From contig JAKNDB010000110.1 of NCBI GenBank assembly GCA_024305405.1, positions 1,550,001 to 1,614,000 on the forward strand: DNA of 64,000 nucleotides, in the 5' to 3' direction. Shown in pieces: positions 13,601 to 23,044 of this stretch. The notes under the pieces were generated by a model that saw only the letters and a program-made list of their open reading frames with translations, was not told where the DNA came from and ran no database searches. This DNA comes from Dirofilaria immitis (taxonomy: Eukaryota > Nematoda > Chromadorea > Rhabditida > Onchocercidae). How positions within the stretch are numbered: position 1 is the first letter of the stretch; each line of letters begins with the position of its first letter. The translations under genes were made by a program, and so were the position numbers.

Positions 13601-16600
13601 TTGTCTATGCTTTGAATCAATGACTGGTCAATGCTGTCCCAGGAAAGCGGAGAGTTCGGTATTAGGAACGTGGAAAAAATTTCAAAGGCCCATTTTCGTA
13701 AATCTTTTGGGAGACCATTTGAGTTTTGATAAGCATCCGTAATCAGATAGAAAACTGAAATTTCTTAAAAATTAAATCTTTTATAAATAGATGAACAAAT
13801 ATAAATATATGATTAAAAATCTTTTATAAATAAGTGGTTAAGAAAGTTGATTCAAAATAGGAAATTTTTGCCATTTTTAAAAGTAATTAAAATCATACTA
13901 CACTGCTTGGATTGGCATTTGCTATGAGATAGTTGATAAAAGCTGCCAGATGAGCCGGACGAGTTTTGAGGTCATCGAAATTGAAGAAGGGTCCCTGAGC
14001 TTCAAGCTAAAAATAAAACCCGTTTCAAAGAATATGTAATAATTTACTGATAAACTAATAAAGTTTTAAAAAGAAAGAAAAATGTAAAAGTAGGTGTTAA
14101 TATTTGAATAAACAAGCATATCCAGAACATTACAAAACAGCACAATCAGAAAATAAGAAAGAAACAATTATATGAAATATGAAGAAAATTACATATTCAG
14201 CTAATTTTGTATAGGAAATTTCTAAAATTAAAAATTCAATTTATTTTTTTGGAATTTTTAATAAATAAACTAATAAGGAACAGATGATACGGATGGATCA
14301 CGTTATTTTATCCAAATAATTGTTATTTGTTATTGTTTTTACATATGTCTTTTTAGCTTATTTTTGAAAAAATTTTGAAAATTTTTTTTTAAGAAGATCG
14401 GATTTTTGCTGATGACTAGAGGATTTTAAAATTTAAAAATCGCTTTTTCTAGTAGCTTAGACTTCATTGTTGTTTTTTTTTCCTTCACCGGAGGGAAAAT
14501 TTTTAGTAAAAGACAAGAATAATATTGAAAACTATTCTCGAGTTAAGCAGTTAATAATTAGTTCTCATTAACTAAAACAATTTATATTCAAATATCACAA
14601 GTGCACCTAAATTGTAATTTGTTGCTTGTTGCAAATATTGTCTATTGGATGAGAGCGGCAAAATAGATATTATAACTAAACTGTCAAAAAACTGTAGTAC
14701 TTGCAGCTAAATTTTCTTATTTTGCGACTATGATTTTTATAGCAAAAATTTAGAGCGCGGAAGGAGAAGAAGGATAATAAGAATATAGAAAGATAAATAG
14801 GAAAGGAAACGAAAAGTTTATTTTATATTTTTAATATAAATATGAGAAGCAACTGATAATAATAATGTGAATAGAAGTTCAATGTGATGAATATTTTTAG
14901 AATGTTCAGGAAGCAAATATGAGAGATAGTTTGGCTAACATTAAATGGAATCTCGGCTCCATCATCATCGGCTTCTTCTTCCATAGTGATAATTTCCACC
15001 GGATGAACAAAATGCATATCAGTATTCATTATCCATTTTTCCTGAATAATATGCTAAATTCAAGGATAAAAAATAACAAAGATAGATGTAACAAAAATGA
15101 CAAAAAAGTGAATAAACAAGAGATAAAAAGTGATAAGAGTGATAATGCTCAATGAAAAGAAAATGACATCTAACGCTAATTCATCGAAAAAGACAGAAAT
15201 AACTTTAAAAAAGTGAAAGCTCTCATTAATGTGAAAATTTCTGCATAACACAATGGAAGAAATGTTTTTAAGCTTGTGGAAATGAAAAAAATGCAAAGAA
15301 ACAATGAAATTCTGGAAAATGAGGGGAAATTGACGATTTAGTTTTCGTGAGATGGATGAAAGAGTGAAAAGAAACGACTTTACTTTTTCAAATTTTGTTT
15401 TCGAGAGCAAAGTCAATGAATGGAACAGAACTGAATTCGCCTGATTCTCTCACAACTGCATGCGGCATGTAAATATGGTTGTAATTTTTCCATGAAAACT
15501 CCCTAGAGTCTTTTTTCCAAAACGCTTTGAAGAAACGTCATCGATAGACAAAAGCTTTTGATTCTTTCCCTTCTCATATTTTTCCCGCTTTCCAAATTTC
15601 CCGTTCCCCGATTCGACATTATTATCTTTTATTCCGGCTTTCTACTTTTTAATTCTTCCACAATATCCGCAAATTTCAAGCCAAAATACCCACATACAAA
15701 AGGAAAATCAATACACCACAAATATATTAACATTTTAGCATTTTATTATTTTTTCAAAGAATTCGTATAATGAACTTTTCGGAAGTTTAGAATTAGGATT
15801 AGTTAATGCCAAAAATTAGGCCTTCAAAAAGATTGTGAAATTCAGAAAAGCAAGCTTTCCGCTTCCTTTGTAACAAAACAACTACAGAATGGGATCAAAT
15901 TTTAAGGCCTTATTAAAGCGATACAGTCGCGCATGTTATCCACATGATCAAGAAAGAAAAGTAAGACATGACAATTTCTTCATCAGCCTAACAGAATTTA
16001 TCACATCTTCTCATTTTATTATTATGATGCATATAAACTTGCTATTTCTCGTTTTTTATTTCGTATCGTAGAAAACAAACTACATATTATCACTAAAATA
16101 TATGTCAATCCAAATTCGATTTACATTGAATCTAATCTGATGTAAATTGAAATATTAAGACTTCTTTAATATCTGATTGAAACCACGAAAAAAAGAGGGT
16201 AAAAATAAAACAAAAATATTCAACTATATTATATCTATTTGCTTCATATAACAATCTCTGCACATCTTATCTGGCTAAACTAATTAACTATATTATAACA
16301 TTCAAAATAATCTTTCAGTAAATTCGGAGAAATACCTGAGTTACAACGGGTTCTACATTTCTGAGTTGATTTTGCAAACTTTCAATACGCTGTAAAGCAC
16401 GTTCCAACTGGATTCCTTCCACCGAAGTTTCGCGTAAGCTCTTCAAATAAAACATCTAAAGATTATGGATTCGAAAAAAAAGTTTAGTTGAGATTTTTTC
16501 CTTTTTTTCAAGTTTTTAAACATATAAAATCAATTAAAACTACGGCTTCCTTTTCGGTTATCCATTGATACTATATGATTCGTTGATTTAATGCAGTAAG

Positions 16601-19225
16601 AATGATAAATATTTATTAATTCCGCTTCCAAAGACACTGGTTGATATGATAACAAGTTAAATGAGTATTATCAGCAACCGGATGAAAATGAATGGATAAA
16701 AACTGATAATATCTGATTGTAAATGGCCTAAGCGTATCATTCGAAAGTCCAAGAGCCTTATATATCCCATTATTTTCAACTAAATCCGATCATACTATCG
16801 AATGATGTGTAATAAATGCCTAACATCAATTTAACCAAATAACAGTTCATTTTTTTAAACATAAAAATCATTGATCATGCAAACGAACATCAATTTTTTA
16901 TATTTTTTAAAATCTATGCAAACTAATGCAACATCAGTTTATAAAAAACGATTTCGATTCTCTATCCTATATTGCTATTATAGAATAAAAATAAAAAATA
17001 TTGATTAAATTTTCATACAATAATTTCGCGTACAATTTTAACAAAAGATTCAAAAAATCATTCAAAACAATTCTGATTAGTTGGACATTCATTAGAAAGA
17101 GGGAAAATGAGCTATAAAATTATTGTAATTTTTGAAATTTAACTAATCAACTTTTCTGACGAAAACTTTTAAAGCAATTAATTTACTTTAAATAGATGAT
17201 AAGAAACTTTTTGTTCCTTTGCTTTCTTTTTTTCATTTGAAAAATAATAGGATATTTTTTACTTCAACGTGTCGACGTTCCTCCTCCAACATTTGCCTAA
17301 TAATTTTTACGCGTTTTCGCTTCCATTCTTCTTTCCTCTCATTCTAAAATTCAATTTTTAAAAAATCGAAACATAATGTGCTGCATGGCATAATCCTTAC
17401 AATAAGTTTTTTCTGTTTAAATTTTCATTAAAATAGTAGATAGGACATTTTCTATCTTAGAAAATGAAATGAGACTGTACTAAGCACAAAATTTTTATGA
17501 TCGATTCTTTTCGACTTTATGCTTCTTAGTCATAATAACTTTTAGTTTTGACCCTTCTCTTAAAAAGTAGCCTTCAAAAGACTTTAATTTTAATTATTTT
17601 GAATTTTTTTAATGTCAAAACATACCTCAATGAGTATAGGTTCAGAAATAACAGGTCTGCTTTCATGAGCTCTCATTTGTAAAACTTCTCGAACGTCTAG
17701 CGTAAGAGGTTCCGGAGGTGGTCCTAATAATGTTAGCGCCACCGTTTGACCTCCTAACGGAAAAAAAAGTATGATATAATTTAACAGCGGTAAATAAATG
17801 TACAGCTTATATTTTTCGCTGTATTTTAATTGGAAAATTCTGGAAACATTTTATTCAAAAAATATTCGCAAAAATTTCGCTTCGAAACTAATTGACATTT
17901 TACCATTTCAAAATATTTTTCATTTAAAATATGAACCAAGAAAAGTGAAACCAGTAGTTACTACTTGCAAATGTGCAATATTAATAAAAAAATAAACTGA
18001 GAAAAAGATAAAGAAATAAAAAAATTGAAGGAATCAAAAATTTCATTGGTGGAATTTGGAAATGACGACCCTTACTAAATTTAAAAATCCTAGTAAATTT
18101 GAAGGAAGAATAATGCTTCTACCATCTGGCTGTAAGCTGCCCAAAAAAATTAGCAAACATATGTTTGAAAAAGAAAATTTCTGACGATTATACTTTAAAA
18201 ACTTGAATAAATTTAAAAACTAAAGAAAATGAAATTTGCAATAAATGCTTAAATCCCATCGCAAAGTTAAGATTGTAAAATTTGTTATGCTGCAGGGTGA
18301 GAAAAAATAAAATTTTCAAATGAGAATGAAATTAAGGCAATTTTCGAATTTGCCAATAATTATCTATATCAGATAATCTAAAATTTACAAATTTCATTGA
18401 GCACAAAGAAAAATATCGGAAAAAATCGGCGTTTGCAAAAAATTATTGCTTTCAGAACACTAAAATTCAAGAATAGAAAAATCTGAATTACATTCAAAAA
18501 CAAACATATGTTTGGAGGCTATTTATAATAAAAATATTTTTAATTATAATGCATAAGTAAAGAATTTAAGAATAAAAATATTTTGCTTATAATTACTCCA
18601 ATTAATTTATCTATACCATAGAAAGGAGATAAAAGTGATATAATAAGGAAAAGAAATAATTATTATGACTCGGAAATAACTATCAAGTTTGCTACGAAAA
18701 CCTAATCATAACTTACGTAAAAAACAGAACAGAACGATATTACGATATGACATTTATTGGATTTATCACAAACAGTAGAAATATACTTTTATCAGAAATT
18801 AATTAGTCCCTACTGAATTTTAATTAAATTTTTAGAAGGATGCAATTAGACGAAATAATATTCTTTTCAACCTGATTTACCGATAGTACTACAAATTTTG
18901 AAATATTTTGTACTTTTGAAACTGTGCAATCATTCACATTTTCCATCCTTAAGAAACGAAGTTATATTATCAGAAGGTATTAACAAAGCGTAAAAATTTA
19001 CCGGAAATCATTCGGACAACTTCGAGATGATTAGAAGCAGTAACAGGCATTCCATTAACTTTTAAAATTTTGTCACCTTGCCTAACACCAGCATGAAATG
19101 CAGCACCATCAGGTTTAACAGTATGAACATATACCGGGTGATCACCTGTTACAGTGAGGCCGTAGCCATCTACCTGACAGTGACCACCACACAACGTTGT
19201 ATTAATGAAACTGTCGACTGCAGGG
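6330..19225 (-). CDS. rhgf-1: RGS-type Rho guanine nucleotide exchange factor (RHGF-1/PDZ-RhoGEF/LARG family), 5' end missing
   Basis: This family links G-alpha-12/13 to Rho: the RGS-like domain binds the activated G-alpha subunit and the DH-PH pair loads GTP on RhoA. I read 26 exons, 5' to 3': 19225-19002, 17753-17626, 17343-17263, 16455-16336, 15041-14940, 14006-13904, 13754-13600, 13539-13407, 12778-12588, 12070-11846, 11692-11502, 11404-11303, 11235-11058, 10951-10860, 10734-10638, 10343-10184, 9957-9782, 9705-9492, 9349-9223, 9128-8987, 8339-8179, 7863-7793, 7697-7452, 7253-7112, 6853-6642, 6515-6330. They give about 1,320 residues, close to the family size, ending at TGA 6332-6330. Domains in order are PDZ (about 10-90), coiled coil, RGS-like (220-412), C1 (455-510), DH (690-895) and PH (935-1060). 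Nearly all junctions keep phase; six places need one extra base. The start codon was not found. Confidence 0.93.
7793..9349 (-). CDS. rhgf-1: RhoGEF exons encoding the DH-PH linker and PH domain
   Basis: Four exons (9349-9223, 9128-8987, 8339-8179 and 7863-7793) join in phase. The first holds the last DH helix and linker (RLEELQKRLVTTSYD). The PH domain begins at YKLVHDGPMTWR, continues with LHVVLLENVLILLTK and KRALFIVN, and ends with the C-terminal helix TERKTWFKLISDQI, including its conserved Trp. In this family the PH domain follows DH directly, contacts Rho and helps place the exchange factor on membranes. Confidence 0.9.
9492..10734 (-). CDS. rhgf-1: RhoGEF exons encoding the DH catalytic domain
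   Basis: Four exons (10734-10638, 10343-10184, 9957-9782 and 9705-9492) encode the DH (Dbl homology) domain that exchanges nucleotide on Rho. Conserved region 1 reads KKRQEVIN then ELFHTERTHVRNLKIL. A central helix reads FFPNLEELLEVH. Conserved region 3 reads CRKLQLKDMLPVEMQ then RLVKYPLLLETIAKYTQ, which is very close to LARG. Two corrections are needed: one base is missing at 9812-9811, where FANI changes frame to QHALDIL, and the 9782/9705 junction is off by one. Confidence 0.92.
10860..11404 (-). CDS. rhgf-1: RhoGEF Ser/Arg-rich linker exons between C1 and DH
   Basis: Three exons (11404-11303, 11235-11058 and 10951-10860) encode a low-conservation linker rich in Ser, Arg, Asp and Pro, for example SRSQSMRSR and ARRGRSAFSW. 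It is probably disordered and a candidate phosphorylation region. The end of the last exon is ambiguous. A weak GT donor at 10859-10858 keeps the frame as written. A GC donor at 10848-10847, plus one added base in the T5 run, would give an acidic D-G-D-S-D-L-E end that looks more family-like. I chose the first because it needs no change. Confidence 0.75.
11502..12070 (-). CDS. rhgf-1: RhoGEF exons encoding the C1 zinc finger
   Basis: Two exons (12070-11846 and 11692-11502) encode a C1 (phorbol-ester/diacylglycerol-type) zinc finger. The ligand spacing is H-x12-C-x2-C-x13-C-x2-C-x4-H-x2-C-x7-C, starting at GHQFML and ending at LPDHC. The spacing is exact only if one G is added to the GGG at 11877-11875, between DAVWG and VNAQAYFC. 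Without it the exon runs out of frame before the third cysteine. A C1 domain is typical of invertebrate and GEF-H1-like RhoGEFs. Lipid binding cannot be judged from this sequence. The region after the finger is Ser/Lys-rich. Confidence 0.9.
12588..14006 (-). CDS. rhgf-1: RhoGEF exons encoding the RGS-like (LH) domain
   Basis: Four exons (14006-13904, 13754-13600, 13539-13407 and 12778-12588) encode the RGS-like domain, the G-alpha-12/13-binding module of this family. Hallmarks are LKTRPAHLAAFINYL, then FYLITDAY across an intron, the helix-rich ADFRQKRLIGLGSLFD and a closing helix rich in Glu and Leu. The junction 13407/12778 gives the conserved G-L-G-S-L-F only when the donor at 13406-13405 is used, which fixes that exon end. 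All four exons join in phase without correction. Confidence 0.9.
14940..17343 (-). CDS. rhgf-1: RhoGEF linker exons: charged coiled coil between PDZ and RGS-like domains
   Basis: Three exons (17343-17263, 16455-16336 and 15041-14940) keep phase 0 throughout. The first is strongly basic and acidic (RKEEWKRKR, QMLEEERRHVE) and looks like a coiled coil. The second continues with heptad-like LERALQRIESLQNQL. The third is acidic (MEEEADDDGAEIPF) and leads into the RGS-like domain. LARG and PDZ-RhoGEF have a similar coiled-coil/acidic stretch in this position. The 15042-16335 intron carries an unrelated plus-strand exon-like segment, listed separately. Confidence 0.85.
15888..15960 (+). CDS. Exon-like segment nested in a RhoGEF intron, opposite strand
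   Basis: Unrecognised. On the plus strand an acceptor-like CTACAG at 15882-15887 is followed within one base by an ATG at 15889. An open frame of 24 codons then runs to a consensus GTAAGA donor at 15961. The peptide begins MGSNFKALLKRYSRACYPHD. A possible second exon starts after the AG at 16070-16071 and would end at a TGA 23 codons later, giving a 47-residue product. It could be a small nested gene or chance splice-like sequence; no homology is recognised. Confidence 0.22.
17626..19225 (-). CDS. rhgf-1: RhoGEF exons encoding the PDZ domain
   Basis: Two exons (19225-19002 and 17753-17626) encode the PDZ domain, which in this family binds C-terminal tails of membrane receptors such as plexin-B. 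The carboxylate-binding loop reads GYGLTV, followed by GDHPVYV, AGVRQGDKILKVNG, SNHLEVVRMISG and, across the intron, QTVALTLLG. All match family strands in order. The expected first strand, LIQRCVVV (family L-V-Q-R-C-V-I-I), lies directly upstream in a different frame, with one base missing near 19173-19174. The as-read frame is also open but gives no family match there. The acceptor is either at 19226-19227 or at 19233-19234. Confidence 0.9.
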
Positions 19226-20175
19226 CTAAAAACTGAATTTAAACTTTATAATATTTAAATGATATAAATGGCACATAATGAAAGCGATTACTAATGCATT
19301 TATGGTAATAAAGAATAAAGAGACAGTATTGAACTATTTATTGCTCGCAGTAAACTGTATCGTATGATATCGGTTATTTCCAATGGATGAATAATTCTAA
19401 AGGTTAATTTAACTTTTCACTTTATCTAGCAATTATAACTAGAAATAAATAACATTTTTACTTAATAATATAATTCACTTTTGAATTAAATTCTTTCAAC
19501 AATTACAATAGCATAATGTATTATTATATCTCAATGAGATTTGTATCAAAGAATAATGTATAACTTAATCGATGACATAATTGGCATTAAGCGAATTGTT
19601 AAATATACCAATATCAGTAATGCTTGTCACAGACAAGTGGATAGCTTTATATTTGTAATAAATTTGCGAAAAATAGAAAATACGAATGTGATGAAGTTAG
19701 AAACGAGAAAACAGTAGTTTGAAATAAATAGGTTTAAATGATAGCGAACCATCATCCGGAAGTTACTGACTTACCAACAGATTCAACTTAGTTCATTAAT
19801 GTTTAATCCAAAATGCTAAACTAATTGAATACATATTTTATACGTATTTAGATTTTTTATTTGGAAAGACATACAAATATATTTTTGTTTTTTCATATAT
19901 TATATATGTTCATGTGTTTGTTTGTTCTATACGTATATTTATTTACTTATTTATAGATACATATATTATATATGTTTTATAAGATGTGATAAAACAACTA
20001 AAATTTAAACATATGAATGTCATTAAAATGAAAAAGTAAAGTTCGAACATTTAAATGTTATTTAAATAAACGAGATCCAAAAGTTTCAGAGAAGTTGGGG
20101 ATTTTCAAAATTTTAAAAATTCATAAAAAATAATGGAATTTTGGAAATTGCTATTGACTGAATGCTTAAAACTTT

Positions 20176-20232
20176 CGTACTAACACAAGGAAAGGAAATT
20201 TTTCCGTACTAACACGTGCTAACACAGGAAAG
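20176..20232. repeat. Short direct duplication containing CTAACAC
   Basis: The motif CTAACACAAGGAAAG near 20180 is echoed as CTAACACAGGAAAG near 20219. A third CTAACAC sits between them, and two copies share a CGTACTAACAC start. It looks like a small local duplication. Confidence 0.55.
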
Positions 20233-20285
20233 CGATTTATATTTGTTAATTAAAATCATATAATTTTAACCCATATTTGAATCAA

Positions 20286-20338
20286 ATTCCCTCATAATAT
20301 TCCCTCATAATAATTTCCCTCAAATTCCCTCATAATAT
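20286..20338. repeat. Tandem repeat, TTCCCTCATAATA-type unit
   Basis: Four imperfect copies of a TTCCCTCATAAT-like unit lie head to tail, and a diverged fifth copy appears near 20500. The unit length varies, so this looks like slippage rather than an ordered satellite. Confidence 0.75.
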
Positions 20339-22443
20339 GTTATTCTCTTATACCGCAAAAGCTTCCGAATAAAATCAACTTAATTTTTTATCGCTTGATA
20401 TCAAATAAATGTTTGATAAGTGTATGATGAATGTATAAAAACGTATGTTGGGATATAATAAACATATGATAAGTGTGTGTTAATCATGTTTAACAAATTT
20501 CCTCATAATATCCTGAATAATCATTTGAGATTGTATAAAATAAAAAGGTAAAACTATAACGCTTTTCAGCATTAATGTTAAGAGTATGTAAACTTAAATT
20601 TTGGTTCAAATGCATGTAAACTAAAGAAAACTGACTGAAATATTGGTTGAAAAAAAAAGAGAAAAGGAATAACAAAAAACTCTTTCAATATCACGGTTCT
20701 TTAAATAGTTCAGTTAATTTTATCTCTTTCTTCTTCATCCGTAAAACTAATTCGTTCACATCATATCAAAATTGGAATTGAGAAGGAAATAGTAGAAACT
20801 CGATTTTACGAATTTTTAAAACATTTAGCAGACATATGAGAAATTTATTTTTGATTGAAATTCTTTTAAATAAATTTCATATGACATTCTGGAATATGTT
20901 AACAAAACGAAACCAATTTTTATACGCAATCAGCATTATAAATAATCATTAAAAATGTATAGTCAGTGAAAAAGAAATGAGAAGTGAAATAAAAATGAAG
21001 TTTGTCATATGAGAGATACATTTTTTCCGTTTTATTCGAATATATAAAATTAAAACAAAATAACTTTTGGAAATGAAATCAATGATTTGAAAGCATCAAA
21101 TTGAAATAAATATAAGAGAAATGTCATTGTAGGTGTCCACAATGAAATCCCAAGCGACAAATTTTTATTTTTCATTTTACTTATATGTACCCTAATTGTA
21201 TTTCAAGAAGTCAAAAAGTCATACAATAACTATTTTGATAAGAAGCCTCTCATTTGTGTTATAACCCTAATTTTACGGCAATTCCTGAAAATTTACTTCA
21301 AAAAAAAAAAAAACGAAATCTTATCTAGTTATTTCTAGAAGTTTTCTGAAATAATCAATTTATAAATCACTATGTATCTGATAAAAAAACGATACGAAAC
21401 CAACTTCACAAAATGCAAGAAAATTGAAAAGTGAGAAAAATTAAAATTAATTTATTTATTAATTCATAGAAACAAATCTCACACCATAAACCATATCTAA
21501 AGTCGTGGCCAAAATAATATAATGACTCCTGTTATGCTAGATTTGTTGTAATCTAATAAATAGCTGAAATGAAGATTTTGAGAAACAAAATCAAAATATT
21601 AATGTAACATTCATTAGTGATTATGGATCATGAGACATAATACATTATAGCGGCATTTGCAAAATATAGTAATAATACGTTAAAATTATCCTATAATTTA
21701 TGTTAAAAGACCGAAATTTAGAAATTCTTATAAAAATAGTTAATTTAATTATGATCATTGCTCATAAAGAGAGAATTTGTTTGGAATACATGATAATATC
21801 CAGAAATTATATATCCGTAAATTAGATAATTGTTTTTGTTCATTTGATCTTACGAAATTTTCGCAAATCTTTTCTTACGACAAAAAAAAATGAAATGAAA
21901 TGGAATGAAAATAGAAGAATGCTTTGAATAATTAGCAGCACAAGCTGTAAAAAAATTTGCTAAACACAAAAAGTATTCTTTATGAAGGTACATGCACAAA
22001 TACGGCATTATCATTGCCTTTTTCTCAATATAATATCATCAGGTGATATTCAGAAAATTCAGTATCTTCAAGATTTTTATCAAAAATACGATAAATCATT
22101 CCCTTTTTTTACGCTTCATTTTTGTAACAATAGTGAGATAGCATGAAATGTTCTGTCAAATATAATTAAATGATCACAAATCACTAAGTAATTATTTTAA
22201 AAAATTATTTTATTAAGCTCACTTATCAATGAGATGAATATTTGTTTGTTAGTTGATAAAATTTTATGACAATTTTTGGTTAATATTAAAATATTGCTAT
22301 TTGTTGAATATTTTTGCTTATTAAAAAAAAAATTTTAATTCTATACTAATTAAAGTTTTCACGTATGAGAAAAACATTTATTAATTAAATTTTGTTTGCT
22401 AAACAAATTATTATCATTATTATTATCACATTGATTTGCTTAC

Positions 22444-22503
22444 CGCAGTATTAGCTTGTTTACTCGTTCATTTCCTCTAATTTGTGAATGAAAAGGAAGT
22501 ACT
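22444..22503 (-). CDS. rhgf-1: Candidate upstream coding exon of the RhoGEF gene
   Basis: A 60-base segment on the minus strand is bounded by a TTTTACAG acceptor (upstream of 22503) and a consensus GTAAGC donor (22443-22438). Only one frame is open across it, beginning V-L-P-F-H-S and ending K-L-I-L-R. Joined to the PDZ exon through the acceptor at 19226-19227, its frame continues into the as-read PDZ frame without a stop. Both splice sites and the strand fit a 5' exon of the RhoGEF gene, but the peptide is not recognisably conserved. Confidence 0.42.
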
Positions 22504-23016
22504 CTGTAAAATTAAGCAAAGCTTGATTAAATCATTTGAAGACAATTGCTATTCAGCAATACATTAAATGGCATACTTAAGAATACTGAAGTTAATGAAT
22601 AAATTAGCATCCCTAAAATCATAAGATGATACAAAGTAGTAACATATAATCGAATCGTAAAACGAGACTTTATTTATTCATGCTGAATTAACCTATTCAA
22701 TAAAGTTCAATAAAATTTTCAATTTCGTTTTAAGTCCTTTTATTTTAATTTCACAAATAAATTTAAAAAAAAAAAAACGGAATTTGAAAACAAGGATTAA
22801 AGCTCGCTTCGACGACAAATCTATTCAAATGGAAATAATGAAAATTAAAATAAAGTTGAAAACAGTAGTCAACAATTCATATTACAGTATCAAGCTTGAT
22901 TGAACCGGAAATATTTCAGTGATACTTTTTTTCATTCATATCAACATCGATGCTTATGATTCAGACTTGAATTTAATATCAACTTAAATATTATACTTCG
23001 CTGGATATAGTAATCC

Positions 23017-23044
23017 GGGGAGGAGGGGAGGAGTAGGGAGGGGG
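23017..23044 (+). other. G-quadruplex motif
   Basis: Four G runs occur in 28 bases on the plus strand: GGGG at 23017-23020, GGGG at 23025-23028, GGG at 23036-23038 and GGGGG at 23040-23044, with loops of 4, 7 and 1. This meets the usual intramolecular G4 pattern and stands out in very AT-rich surroundings. It lies about 3.8 kb upstream of the PDZ exon, on the strand opposite to RhoGEF transcription. Confidence 0.8.

Larger units (their letters stand above)
19233..22443. other. Probable 5' intron or upstream region of the RhoGEF gene, no clear coding
   Basis: Lies between the PDZ exon and the next upstream exon candidate. I see AT-rich sequence with short repeats (20.2-20.3 kb). On the minus strand a strong GTAAGT donor at 19774-19769 follows sequence with stops in all frames, so it could end an untranslated exon. 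No open frame here shows homology. Confidence 0.4.
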
